DNA of 64,000 nt from Nitrospira sp. (GTDB lineage Bacteria > Nitrospirota > Nitrospiria > Nitrospirales > Nitrospiraceae). A program made the position numbers and the translations under genes. The notes beneath the pieces were generated by a model that saw only the letters and a program-made list of their open reading frames with translations, made no database searches and had not been told where the DNA came from. Within the stretch, counting starts at the first letter, position 1, and the number at the start of each line of letters is the position of its first letter. This document shows positions 17,560-25,339 of the stretch, in pieces. The DNA lies in assembly GCA_024760525.1 (NCBI GenBank), contig CP060499.1, forward strand, positions 1,426,001 to 1,490,000, in the 5' to 3' direction.

Positions 17560-17766
17560 ATGGGAAGCGGTGGAAGGAAAACGGTGGCGGTCTCGCGCGG
17601 CCTCATCATGCTGTGTGATACCTGCCATGATCAGGTGGTGGCCGAGAAACTGCCGGATGCCAAGAATTTCGTTGCTGATTTTGAAGCCCTGTTCGATACG
17701 ATGTGTCTTGGCTGCACCGATATCAATCGACCTCTCATCGACGACATGGCCGGCAGCGGAGAATAG
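17560..17766 (+). CDS. Small double-CxxC protein
   Basis: A 68-residue protein with two Cys pairs, CDTCH near residue 19 and CLGC near residue 49, able to bind one zinc or iron-sulfur site. It follows the preceding CPQC protein by 3 bp, and the two may form a module. No known family is recognised. Confidence 0.55.
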   Translation: MGSGGRKTVAVSRGLIMLCDTCHDQVVAEKLPDAKNFVADFEALFDTMCLGCTDINRPLIDDMAGSGE

Positions 17767-17786
17767 GTGCCGGCGGGTCGACTTCA

Positions 17787-18023
17787 TTGAAAACAACGCG
17801 TTACTTTCAGACGACGAGAACGAGGCCGGACAGAGAAGGAATCAAGGACGAATGGATTGAGCACGTTATCAAATATCCTGAAAAGGAATATGTGCAGGCG
17901 GATGGTCGAATCAGGCGGTGGGCAAGAATCGAAGAAACGGACAACCGATATCTACGTGTTATTTTACTGAATGATGGATCGACCGTTCGTAACGCATTTT
18001 TTGACAGAGGGTATGAGCCATGA
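17787..18023 (+). CDS. DUF4258-like small protein (toxin-like partner)
   Basis: This 78-residue protein looks like DUF4258: a helical start, then EYVQADGRIRRWARI, YLRVILLNDGSTVRNAFFDRGY. DUF4258 genes are often found beside DUF2283 genes in toxin-antitoxin-like pairs, as here. The start is taken as TTG 17787 (LKTTRYFQ), and no ATG fits. Its stop overlaps the next ATG (ATGA, 18020-18023), so the pair is translationally coupled. The partner is frameshifted, so the module may be decaying. Confidence 0.6.
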   Translation: MKTTRYFQTTRTRPDREGIKDEWIEHVIKYPEKEYVQADGRIRRWARIEETDNRYLRVILLNDGSTVRNAFFDRGYEP

Positions 18024-18190
18024 AGGTGAGTTATTTCCGAGAGACGGACACATTGTACATCGAGTTTCGAGCCGGTGACATCACCGAATCAAAAGACCTT
18101 GATGAAAACACAATCTTGGATGTCGATGCCAAAAGAAACGTCTGCGCAATTACCTTTGAGCATGCAAGCGAACGGATGTCGGTCAGCTGA
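18020..18190 (+). pseudogene. DUF2283 gene with 3' frameshift
   Basis: The reading frame gives 56 residues of DUF2283 type (MKVSYFRETDTLYIEFRAGD, then ILDVDAKRNVCAITFEHASE) and stops at 18190. Shifting one frame near 18170 restores the expected family ending DVGQLTVEGIAA and a stop at 18211-18213. A single-base loss near the 3' end is therefore likely. The truncated protein keeps most of the fold and might still work. It overlaps the DUF4258 gene by 4 bp. Confidence 0.6.
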
Positions 18191-18416
18191 CGGTTGAAGG
18201 CATTGCAGCTTAAGAGTAGATGCAGGAATTTGCTGAGGCCGTAGGGACATCACCGATGGGGACATTGGTGTCTACAACAAGGAAAGCGAGTTCATTAGCG
18301 TCTGACCGATTGTTCGTATGGATTGGTTCTGTTGACATCTGAACCCGGAAGGGGCAGGTGTCATTCCCTGCATTACAATGGAGATACTAAAAGTAGGCGC
18401 GTGCTTACCTTCACCC

Positions 18417-18515
18417 CTCCCATTGAAGTACATGCAGGTCGATTCGCCGGATTTCACTTTCCAGGGCTTGATCAGCGAGAGTTAGTCTTCACCTCTTCAT
18501 CTCCTCCATGAAATC
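18417..18515 (-). pseudogene. Duplicated 3' fragment of the exported protein gene at 19095
   Basis: On the minus strand this piece encodes SGESTCMYFNG, matching the C-terminus of the 19095-19445 protein (SGESTCVYFNG). Nucleotide similarity is strong over about 60 bases and fades toward 18515. The rest of that gene is missing here. Together with the intact copy it brackets the phd-parE module as same-orientation repeats. The other sequence between 18214 and 18416 shows no supportable gene. Confidence 0.7.
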
Positions 18516-18565
18516 GACTGGTACGTATGTACAAGATCATGTACAGTATGGGTGGAGGTTTAGCT

Positions 18566-18814
18566 ATGACCAAAATTGCATCGGTATCGTATGTGCGGGC
18601 GCACTTACCGGAGATGGTCGCGTCGCTCCGAAAGAAAAAGCGCGGGCGTGTCATTATCACTCGAAATGGTGCCGCGTCGGCTGTTCTCTTGTCTCCAGAA
18701 GAGCTCGAGACATTGGAGATTCTTGCGGACAAGAAGCTCATGCTCTCTCTGCTGAAAGCGGAAGAGGATGAACGTGCCCGGCGGCTGGTCGAGCACGAAG
18801 ACATCTTCAAATGA
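18566..18814 (+). CDS. Phd/YefM-type antitoxin
   Basis: An 82-residue protein starting MTKIASVSYVRAHLPEMV, the usual N-terminal DNA-binding fold of Phd/YefM antitoxins, with RVIITRNGAASAVLLSPEE and a charged C-terminal tail that should clamp the toxin. A GGAGG site 7 nt before ATG 18566 fixes the start; an upstream in-frame ATG at 18527 lacks one. It overlaps the toxin ATG by 4 bp. By family knowledge the complex represses its own promoter. Confidence 0.85.
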   Translation: MTKIASVSYVRAHLPEMVASLRKKKRGRVIITRNGAASAVLLSPEELETLEILADKKLMLSLLKAEEDERARRLVEHEDIFK

Positions 18815-19068
18815 CGTACCGCATCCTTTACACGGAGGAAGCGGCGCGCCGTCTTGCCAGGCTGGATAAAACAGTCAAAGAGCGAATCGGCCGGGCGATC
18901 ATCCGGCTCTCGGAGCATCCAGAATTGGGGAAGCGTCTGACCGGACTTCTGAGCGACCGATGGTCATACCGCGTCGGTGATTGGCGGATTCTATACAAGG
19001 TGAGAAAAAGTGAGCTGCTGATACTCGTCCTGACCGTCGGGCACCGAAGTGACGTCTATAAGGTATGA
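18811..19068 (+). CDS. RelE/ParE-family toxin
   Basis: An 85-residue protein of RelE/ParE fold: YRILYTEEAARRLARLD, IGRAIIRLSEHPELGKRL, WSYRVGDWRILYKV, then VLTVGHRSDVYK. The Arg and Tyr of YRVGDWRILY and the terminal His-Arg are as in mRNA-cleaving RelE-type members, but target cannot be decided. It is translationally coupled to the Phd-type antitoxin. It sits 1.8 kb downstream of nxrB. Confidence 0.85.
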   Translation: MTYRILYTEEAARRLARLDKTVKERIGRAIIRLSEHPELGKRLTGLLSDRWSYRVGDWRILYKVRKSELLILVLTVGHRSDVYKV

Positions 19069-19094
19069 CGGGCTTCCGGTGCTGTCAGCCACCG

Positions 19095-19445
19095 CTATTT
19101 GCATTCTTTCCCGTTGAAATACACGCAGGTTGATTCGCCGGATTTCACTTTCCAGCTCTTGATCAGAGGGAGCTGATCCTCACCGCGCATTTCGACTACA
19201 AAATCCACGAGGCCGGAAATAGGCAGCTTTTCGATGTGCGCCTTCGCCGGGTCCGGCACCTCGACGTAGAACACTTTTCCGCTCGTGGAGATGAGGATCT
19301 GATTCTGCTCCTTGTCGATGTAAATCACCGGACTGTAAAAACTCCGGTCTTCGGCGTAGACCGTCGTCAGCATCGAAGCGAATAGGTACGCTATAAGAGA
19401 AAGGCCAAGGCTTAGCTTTCGTCGCCGCACTCGCACGCGCAACAC
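19095..19445 (-). CDS. Small exported protein
   Basis: A 116-residue protein with a basic start and a hydrophobic signal segment (residues about 10-31, ending TTVYA). The mature part has short beta-strand runs (PVIYIDKEQNQILIST) and two Cys near the C-terminus (STCVYFNGKECK) that may form a disulfide in the periplasm. No known family is recognised. A decayed copy of its 3' end lies at 18417-18515. Confidence 0.6.
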   Translation of the reverse strand: MLRVRVRRRKLSLGLSLIAYLFASMLTTVYAEDRSFYSPVIYIDKEQNQILISTSGKVFYVEVPDPAKAHIEKLPISGLVDFVVEMRGEDQLPLIKSWKVKSGESTCVYFNGKECK

Positions 19446-19510
19446 CTCACAACCGGCTTCAAGGAAACATTATTACATTCCCGCGAAGATGTGAACCGTA
19501 AAAATGAGGT

Positions 19511-20026
19511 TCAGCGGATGAGGACATCGGCGAGGATGACTCGGCCGGATTTGATCCAATAGGTCTTGATGTCCGGTTCGGAATTCATGAGTGAGACAAG
19601 GAGATACGCGGGAAGCGGCAGATTGATCTTCGGCCAAATCTCTTCATAGTCGGTGGCGATCTTGATGTCGGTCACCGAGGGCCGGGCCGGATCGTGGGGA
19701 TGGGAGTGATACACGATTTGAAGGTCTAGACCTTGGTTGCGCATATCCTTCTTCGCGGCCGAAAAGTCCTGCATGTCCATGACGAACGCGATTTCCGCGC
19801 GCTCAGCGGGGGATAGCCGTTCGAGGTGGGCGGCTTTTGCCGAATCGAATGAGGACAGATGTTGGGCGCCCTCCATCGCGACGATGTTCTTGATGCGATA
19901 CAGATGGCTGACGAGGCCATCGGTTCCGGCCAGAAGCCCGCAGCATTCGTAGGGAGTGAGTTCTTTTGCGTGCGCGATGATGTCGTCGAGGATATGCTGT
20001 GGAATAACCAAGTCCGCCACGATCAT
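19511..20026 (-). CDS. JAMM/M67-family metallopeptidase (Mec-like)
   Basis: A 171-residue zinc peptidase with the full JAMM set: Glu27 in PYECCG, His107 and His109 in YHSHPHD, Ser117 and Asp120. Bacterial members act on the C-terminus of ubiquitin-like sulfur carriers; Mec of Mycobacterium frees cysteine from the carrier CysO. Its place at the end of a cluster with a CysO-like carrier, a ThiS, two E1-like enzymes and cysteine synthase supports that role here. It starts 3 bp after the moeB/thiF stop. Confidence 0.9.
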   Translation of the reverse strand: MIVADLVIPQHILDDIIAHAKELTPYECCGLLAGTDGLVSHLYRIKNIVAMEGAQHLSSFDSAKAAHLERLSPAERAEIAFVMDMQDFSAAKKDMRNQGLDLQIVYHSHPHDPARPSVTDIKIATDYEEIWPKINLPLPAYLLVSLMNSEPDIKTYWIKSGRVILADVLIR

Positions 20027-20029
20027 TCA

Positions 20030-20833
20030 CTAGATGGTGCAGCTGACTGCGTAATCCAGACTCAAATCCTTGATTTTAGGATTTGGCCCACAGAGCGGAC
20101 AGGCCGGATCCTTCGGGCGATTGACCTTTCTGAATTTCATGTCGAGGGCATCGTAGATCACCAGTTTGTCGGCCACTGTTTCTCCGATACCGAGGATCTC
20201 CTTGATGGCTTCCGACGCCTGCAGGATTCCCATCGTGCCTGCCAAGACGCCAAGCACACCGGCCTCCTGGCAATTGGGCACTAAGCCGGCCGGAGGGGGC
20301 TCGGGATAGAGACAACGATAGCAGGGATAGCCCTGGTGCGGCTTGATGGTCGTCAGTTGGCCTTCAAACCGAAACATGCTGGCTGAGATCAGTGTTTTCT
20401 TGGCAAAAAAACAGGCGTCGTTGACCAAGAATCGCGTCGTGAAGTTATCGGAACCGTCGAGCACGATATCGTACTGCGAGACGAGCGGTAAGATGTTCTC
20501 CGCATCGACCAGCTGATGATAGGTCCTAATGGCAATGTCAGGGTTGATCGCCGAGAGAGTCTTTCGGCCGGATTCAACCTTGGGTTGCCCAAGCGTCGCA
20601 GTCGAGTGCATGATTTGCCGCTGGAGATTCGAGAGGTCGACCACGTCCCCGTCGACCAATCCAATAGTTCCAATGCCGGCTGCGGCGAGATACAGACCGG
20701 CCGGAGAGCCGAGACCACCTGCGCCGATCAGAAGGACCTTAGCCTGGTTGAGTTTCAGCTGGCCTTTTCCTCCGACGTCTTGAAGGAGGATGTGCCGGCT
20801 GTACCGTTGGATTTGTTTCTCAGTGAGTTCCAT
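20030..20833 (-). CDS. MoeB/ThiF-family adenylyltransferase, copy 1
   Basis: A 267-residue E1-like enzyme that adenylates the C-terminal Gly of a ubiquitin-like sulfur carrier. It has the usual opening (MELTEKQIQRYSRHILL), the ATP loop GAGGLGSPAGLYLAAAG, the DGSDNF motif and zinc Cys pairs (CYRC, CPLC). The start at 20833 fits this opening. The paralogue at 22685 is in the same cluster, suggesting each serves one carrier. The JAMM gene follows after 3 bp. Confidence 0.9.
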   Translation of the reverse strand: MELTEKQIQRYSRHILLQDVGGKGQLKLNQAKVLLIGAGGLGSPAGLYLAAAGIGTIGLVDGDVVDLSNLQRQIMHSTATLGQPKVESGRKTLSAINPDIAIRTYHQLVDAENILPLVSQYDIVLDGSDNFTTRFLVNDACFFAKKTLISASMFRFEGQLTTIKPHQGYPCYRCLYPEPPPAGLVPNCQEAGVLGVLAGTMGILQASEAIKEILGIGETVADKLVIYDALDMKFRKVNRPKDPACPLCGPNPKIKDLSLDYAVSCTI

Positions 20834-20846
20834 CAAATTCGTCTCT

Positions 20847-20869
20847 CGTCGTTCGTGAATCGTGAAGCG
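20847..20869. repeat. Dispersed intergenic repeat (CGTCGTTCGTGA type)
   Basis: The core CGTCGTTCGTGA followed by RNCGT-like bases recurs at 44104 and, on the opposite strand, at 1210-1235. It falls in short intergenic gaps at each place. It looks like a REP-type sequence. Confidence 0.45.
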
Positions 20870-20901
20870 CGATCTTAGCGCGAAATGCGCTTCATGTTCT
20901 G

Positions 20902-21141
20902 TCATTCCACCACGTTCAATTCAATCGGATCGACGACGCAGCCTTTGGCGCGTAGCCCGGCCACGGCCCGTTCGATCTCGGCCGTATCACCTGAAAGTTC
21001 CACATCCGCCCAACCTGTCGTGTCGCGAACATCGGCGCGTCGGACATCGGTGACGACGTTATACTCGCGCCCGATCTGATAAATGATCGGTTCTCTGATC
21101 TTGTCCTCAGGAAAACGAATATGAAAGCGCAAATGAGCCAT
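20902..21141 (-). CDS. Stand-alone NIL-domain protein
   Basis: A 79-residue protein that is entirely one NIL domain (an ACT-like beta-alpha fold): LRFHIRFPEDKIREPIIYQ and GWADVELSGDTAEIERAVAGL. NIL domains occur on methionine ABC transporter ATPases and on proteins linked to homocysteine/sulfur assimilation. It begins 2 bp after the CysO-like gene stop, so it belongs to the sulfur-carrier cluster. A ligand-sensing or small-molecule-binding role is inferred. Confidence 0.8.
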   Translation of the reverse strand: MAHLRFHIRFPEDKIREPIIYQIGREYNVVTDVRRADVRDTTGWADVELSGDTAEIERAVAGLRAKGCVVDPIELNVVE

Positions 21142-21143
21142 GG

Positions 21144-21416
21144 TTATCCTCCCGCGATCGCCGGGACGATGGAAACCTCGTCGCCATCCTTGAGGGAGGT
21201 GTCTTTCCCCTTGAGGAAACGAATGTCTTCTTCGTTGACGTAAATGTTCACGAAGCGACGGAGCTCTCCCGTTTCATCGCACAGGCGATCTTTGATGCCG
21301 GGATGCGCGCTGTTCAACATCTCGATCATCTCCACCACACTGCCGGCTTTGGTCTCGACCTCACCCTGGCCTTTGGTCAGGGGACGAAGGGGAGTCGGAA
21401 TACGAACTTTGATCAT
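21144..21416 (-). CDS. CysO-like ubiquitin-fold sulfur carrier
   Basis: A 90-residue ubiquitin-like (MoaD/ThiS fold) protein ending in AIAGG, the free di-glycine needed for thiocarboxylate formation. The ending VSIVPAIAGG resembles mycobacterial CysO. It overlaps the threonine synthase gene by 4 bp and is followed after 2 bp by the NIL gene. It probably receives sulfur through one MoeB/ThiF and donates it to cysteine synthase or a related PLP enzyme. Confidence 0.88.
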   Translation of the reverse strand: MIKVRIPTPLRPLTKGQGEVETKAGSVVEMIEMLNSAHPGIKDRLCDETGELRRFVNIYVNEEDIRFLKGKDTSLKDGDEVSIVPAIAGG

Positions 21417-22663
21417 GCGTCACCACCACCGTTCTTTCCCATTTTAAACGTCTTTTCGAAGGCGACCAGGCTGGGTTGGATGCGTACCGGGCGACCGACG
21501 GAATCGATCACCGCCTCCTGGGTCTTCAGGCCGTTGCCGGTGACGTACGCCACCGTCACCTCATCTTTCTTGATCACTCCTTGCTTGACGAGCTTCTTGA
21601 GCACGCCGATTGTCACGCCTCCGGCTGTCTCCGCGAAGATGCCTTCGGTTTGGGCCAGCAGCTGGATCCCTTCTACCACTTCTGCATCCGTCACCATGTC
21701 CATGGATCCATGACTCTCGGCGGTCGCCTTGAGCGCATAGTACCCATCGGCGGGGTTGCCGATGGCAAGGGACTTGGCGATCGTCTGCGGTTTCACCGGC
21801 TTGAAGAAGTCGCGCCCCGCCTTGAATGCAGTGGAAATCGGCGAGCAGCCTTCCGCTTGGGCGCCGTTGATCTTAGTGTGAACGGCGTCGATCAGGCCTA
21901 AGGCTTTCATTTCGTGCAACCCCTTCCAAATCTTGGTCAACAGAGAGCCTGATGCCATGGGAATGACGACTTGATCGGGCGTTCTCCATCCAAGTTGCTC
22001 CACCGTCTCAAAGGCGAGCGTCTTCGAGCCTTCCGCATAATAGGGGCGAATGTTGATATTCACGAAGGCCCAGCCATGTTCAGCGGCGATCTCGCTGCAG
22101 AGGCGGTTGACATCGTCATAGTTGCCTTCGATCTCGACGACGTGCGGCTTATAGATCAGATTGCCGAGCACCTTTGCGGCTTCGAGGTCGCCGGGGATGA
22201 ACACGTAGCAGTGAAGATTGGCGGAGGCGGCGTGGGCGGCCACCGAGTTCGCCAAGTTGCCGGTCGATGCGCAAGCCACGGTTTCGAAGCCCAGCTCGCG
22301 CGCGCGCGTGAGGGCCACGGCGACGACGCGATCCTTAAACGACAGGGTCGGATGATTTACGGTGTCGTTCTTGATGTACAGCTCGTCGAGTCCGAGATAG
22401 GCGCCGAGATTTTTGGCGCGCACGAGCGGAGTGAATCCGGCGTGCGGGCCGACAAAATTCGTTCCCTCGACCGGCAGCAGATCGATGTAACGCCACATGC
22501 TGCGCGGACCGTCCTCGATCTTTTTGCGGGAGATGGTTTTCTTGATTTCGTCGTAGTTGTACTTCACTTCGAGGGGGCCGAAGCACATCTCGCAGACATG
22601 GATGGCTTTTGTCGGGTATTCCTTGCCGCACTCGCGGCAGACCAGCGCTTTCATTTTGCTCAT
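21413..22663 (-). CDS. thrC: Threonine synthase
   Basis: A 416-residue fold type II PLP enzyme converting O-phosphohomoserine to threonine. The N-terminal zinc ribbon (Cys9, Cys12, Cys24, Cys27) is typical of the archaeal/plant-like class. The PLP lysine is Lys110 in HPTLSFKDR, with ACASTGNLANS as phosphate-binding loop. It overlaps the carrier gene by 4 bp, an unusual partner; a side role in sulfur transfer to phosphohomoserine cannot be excluded. Confidence 0.9.
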   Translation of the reverse strand: MSKMKALVCRECGKEYPTKAIHVCEMCFGPLEVKYNYDEIKKTISRKKIEDGPRSMWRYIDLLPVEGTNFVGPHAGFTPLVRAKNLGAYLGLDELYIKNDTVNHPTLSFKDRVVAVALTRARELGFETVACASTGNLANSVAAHAASANLHCYVFIPGDLEAAKVLGNLIYKPHVVEIEGNYDDVNRLCSEIAAEHGWAFVNINIRPYYAEGSKTLAFETVEQLGWRTPDQVVIPMASGSLLTKIWKGLHEMKALGLIDAVHTKINGAQAEGCSPISTAFKAGRDFFKPVKPQTIAKSLAIGNPADGYYALKATAESHGSMDMVTDAEVVEGIQLLAQTEGIFAETAGGVTIGVLKKLVKQGVIKKDEVTVAYVTGNGLKTQEAVIDSVGRPVRIQPSLVAFEKTFKMGKNGGGDA

Positions 22664-22684
22664 CGGCGCACCACCTTTTCAACG

Positions 22685-23503
22685 CTATGCGGATGAACGT
22701 TCGGCACATCCGGCATAGGGGTCTCCGTCATCGAACAGCTCAGTGATCGTCGGATGCGCCCCGCAGAGCGCACAGCTCGGGTTCCGGCGGACTTTGATCT
22801 CTCGAAACAGTGTCTTACGGGCGTCGAAGTCGAGCAAACGATCCGTCAGCGGTCGTCCGATGCCCAGCACGAGCTTCAGCGCCTCGGTTGCCTGAATCGT
22901 TCCGACGATCCCTGCCAGCACGCCGATGACTCCGGCTTCCTGGCAGGAAGCGACCAACCCCGGCGGGGGAGGCGCTTTGAACACGCAACGATAGCAGGCC
23001 GATTTCTTTGGGATGATGGTCGTGATACGCCCATCGAATCGAAGAATGCCTCCATGAACCAGCGGTTTCCCCGCGAAGAAACAGGCGTCGTTGATCAGGA
23101 ACTTCGCCGTAAAGTTATCGACACCATCGATCACGACATCGTAATCGGCGAAGATCTTGAGCGCGTTGCCGGCCGTGAGACGTTCTTCATACATCGACAC
23201 CGACACGTCGGGGTTCAGCGCTTGGATCTTTTCTTTGCCGGACACGACCTTGGGGCGGCCGACATCGGGCGTATGGTGAAGAATCTGACGTTGGAGGTTT
23301 GTCAGGTCCACGACATCGCTGTCGATCAACCCGATCGTGCCGACTCCTGCTGCGGCCAAGTACAAGGCTGCCGGGGAGCCAAGACCACCGGCGCCGACCA
23401 GAAGAATCCTGGATTTAGCGATCTTCTTCTGCCCCTTGCCACCGACTTCGGGCAACAGAATATGCCGGCTGTAACGGTTGATCTGTTCTTCAGTAAAATC
23501 CAT
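22685..23503 (-). CDS. MoeB/ThiF-family adenylyltransferase, copy 2
   Basis: A 272-residue E1-like enzyme with MDFTEEQINRYSRHILL, GAGGLGSPAALYLAAAG, DGVDNF and zinc pairs CYRC and CALC. It is clearly a paralogue of the 20030 gene, consistent with two carriers (ThiS and CysO-like) in the cluster. The start at 23503 is chosen by family alignment; an earlier in-frame Met at 23521 falls in the palindrome. threonine synthase begins 21 bp after its stop. Confidence 0.9.
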   Translation of the reverse strand: MDFTEEQINRYSRHILLPEVGGKGQKKIAKSRILLVGAGGLGSPAALYLAAAGVGTIGLIDSDVVDLTNLQRQILHHTPDVGRPKVVSGKEKIQALNPDVSVSMYEERLTAGNALKIFADYDVVIDGVDNFTAKFLINDACFFAGKPLVHGGILRFDGRITTIIPKKSACYRCVFKAPPPPGLVASCQEAGVIGVLAGIVGTIQATEALKLVLGIGRPLTDRLLDFDARKTLFREIKVRRNPSCALCGAHPTITELFDDGDPYAGCAERSSA

Positions 23504-23519
23504 CTTAGTCAGTGGTGCC

Positions 23520-23644
23520 AAGAACGCTCAAAATGGGTTTCCAACGAGGCCGCAGGCCAAAGAAAACCGGAGGCGTACCCTCTGGGGTACGTTGAGGATT
23601 TTCTTGAGCCGAGAACAAAGTTGGAAGCCATTTTCAGCGTTCTT
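23520..23644. repeat. 125-bp near-perfect palindrome in the sulfur cluster
   Basis: The outer arms AAGAACGCT (23520-23528) and AGCGTTCTT (23636-23644) pair exactly. Inside them AAAATGG / CCATTTT, TTCCAAC / GTTGGAA, AAGAAAA / TTTTCTT and GTACC / GGTAC pair in order, all centred on 23582. A transcript crossing it would fold into one long hairpin. Its right edge covers the cysteine synthase stop codon. It may be a MITE/REP-type element or a processing structure. Confidence 0.8.
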
Positions 23645-24572
23645 ATATGTTGAAATACTTTTCGATGCTGATATACCGTTCGCCGGTATCGCAGAGCACG
23701 GTGACGACATTCTTACCGGGGCCCAGTTCATCGGCAACCTTTTGGGCGGCAAAGACATTCGCGCCGGCTGAGATGCCGACCAACAGGCCTTCTTTCCTCG
23801 ACAGCTGCTTTGCGGTTTGATAGGCCTCATCATCGGTGACCGTGATCACGCGATCGAGTATTTTTCGATTGAGCACCTTGGGAATAAAGCCCGCGCCGAT
23901 CCCTTGAATCTTGTGCGGGCCGGGATCACCTCCTGACAACACGGGTGAGCCAGCCGGTTCAACGGCGATAATTTTTACGTGCGGGTTTCTTTCCTTGAAC
24001 ACTTCACCGCATCCCGTGATGGTTCCGCCGGTTCCCACGGCGGCCACAAAAGCATCGATCTTTCCTTCGAGCGCATCCCAAATTTCCAACGCCGTCGTCA
24101 TCCTATGAATTGCGGGGTTGGCCGGGTTCGAGAATTGGTCAGGCATGAAATACGACGGATTCTGGGCCAGGATGCTTTCCGCTTCCTTGATCGATCCTTT
24201 CATGCCTTCCCAGGCCGGGGTCAAGACCAACTGGGCCCCATACGACGACAGCAAGCTGGCCCGTTCCATGCTCATGCTTTCCGGCATGACGAGGATCAAC
24301 TTGTACCCGCGCACGGCAGCGACCAAGGCCAGGCCGATACCCGTGTTTCCGCTGGTTGGTTCGACAATGGTTCCGCCCGGCTTGAGCTTCCCTTGGCGTT
24401 CCGCCTCGTCGATCATGTTGAGGCAGATCCGATCCTTGACGCTGCCGGCGGGATTGAAAAACTCCACTTTCCCATAGATCGTGGCCGAGCCCGTGTTTGT
24501 CAGGCGGTTGAGCCGGACCAGCGGGGTCTTGCCGATCAGTTCAGTAATGTCTTTATGCAAGGTCGTACTCAC
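23643..24572 (-). CDS. Cysteine synthase (CysK/CysM type)
   Basis: A 309-residue fold type II PLP enzyme. The PLP lysine is Lys46 in FNPAGSVKDR, the substrate loop is PTSGNTGIGLAL, and the glycine-rich phosphate loop is AVGTGGTITGCG. It makes cysteine from acetylserine or phosphoserine and a sulfur donor. With CysO-like and JAMM genes in the operon, use of protein thiocarboxylate, as by mycobacterial CysM, is plausible. GTG 24572 overlaps the ThiS stop (GTGA). Confidence 0.9.
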   Translation of the reverse strand: MSTTLHKDITELIGKTPLVRLNRLTNTGSATIYGKVEFFNPAGSVKDRICLNMIDEAERQGKLKPGGTIVEPTSGNTGIGLALVAAVRGYKLILVMPESMSMERASLLSSYGAQLVLTPAWEGMKGSIKEAESILAQNPSYFMPDQFSNPANPAIHRMTTALEIWDALEGKIDAFVAAVGTGGTITGCGEVFKERNPHVKIIAVEPAGSPVLSGGDPGPHKIQGIGAGFIPKVLNRKILDRVITVTDDEAYQTAKQLSRKEGLLVGISAGANVFAAQKVADELGPGKNVVTVLCDTGERYISIEKYFNI

Positions 24573-24781
24573 CGACCCCCTCCCATATAGAAGAGGAACT
24601 CTACCTGATCTCCTTCATTGAGGTGGGTCGTGGCAAAATGGTCACGTTCCAGAACCTTGTCGTTGACTTCTACGGCGACCATATGCGGTTCGATGTTCTT
24701 GGTTTGCAACAGATCGAGAACGGTTCCGCTCTGGATCTCTTCCGGCTTCCCATTGATCTTGACCTGCACAAATTCTCCCAA
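24569..24781 (-). CDS. thiS: ThiS-family sulfur carrier with an extended tail
   Basis: A 70-residue ubiquitin-fold protein: VQVKINGKPEEIQSGTVLDLL, then VAVEVNDKVLERD and EFLFYMGGGR. ThiS normally ends in a bare Gly-Gly; here Arg follows three Gly, so the tail may need trimming before adenylation. It is the first gene of the minus-strand sulfur cluster and overlaps cysteine synthase by 4 bp. It could serve thiamine thiazole or cysteine synthesis. Confidence 0.85.
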   Translation of the reverse strand: MGEFVQVKINGKPEEIQSGTVLDLLQTKNIEPHMVAVEVNDKVLERDHFATTHLNEGDQVEFLFYMGGGR

Positions 24782-24922
24782 GTTGGCTTATAGATTGAAG
24801 AATTTTCAAAGTAACAAAGGCGTGATCCGCTTGTCAAGGCTGCCCCCTTTGTTCATGAGAGACAAGAGCGTTCGATTGGATTCATTAAAACCAGATCCGA
24901 TTGTGGCGCGAGCGGGAGTGAC

Positions 24923-25339
24923 TTGACTTTGATCCGCCTCGTCGCCACTATGCCGCTGGCAATGTGGAAAAAGAACTTCCTCTTTCGCGCTGCAGAATCT
25001 ACTCCTTTACCTGAGTCCGAGAATGAACTGTTCCATGACACAGAACCGGCTCTGGATAGCGCCGGCCTCGTCCTGGATAAGTTTCTTTCCGTCTGGGTTC
25101 AAGGCGAGGGGACTGAGGATAAGCCGGCTGCTTTCACGAATCTGTATGTCCGGACAGCGATGCTGGATGTCGGGAAGCAGGTGAGTCTCCTTCAGCCTCT
25201 TCAAGGACGGTCTCATCAGATCAAGCAGCTGCTCACGCAGGAGCAAAAACAATTTCTCCGACAATGGCTCCAGGTTCAAGCGCCACAGGCCTGGGAATCC
25301 TCGGAAGACCACTTCCGCGATCTCTTCGAGCTGGAATGA
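24923..25339 (+). CDS. Hypothetical protein coupled to the PLD gene
   Basis: Up to 138 residues and mostly helical, with no signal peptide or known motif. The start is unsure: TTG 24923 follows GGAG closely, while ATG 24950 or 24962 have no clear site. Its stop overlaps the ATG of the phospholipase D-like gene (ATGA), so the two are co-translated. The C-terminal half (QIKQLLTQEQKQFLRQWL) may be amphipathic. Family is not recognised. Confidence 0.55.
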   Translation: MTLIRLVATMPLAMWKKNFLFRAAESTPLPESENELFHDTEPALDSAGLVLDKFLSVWVQGEGTEDKPAAFTNLYVRTAMLDVGKQVSLLQPLQGRSHQIKQLLTQEQKQFLRQWLQVQAPQAWESSEDHFRDLFELE

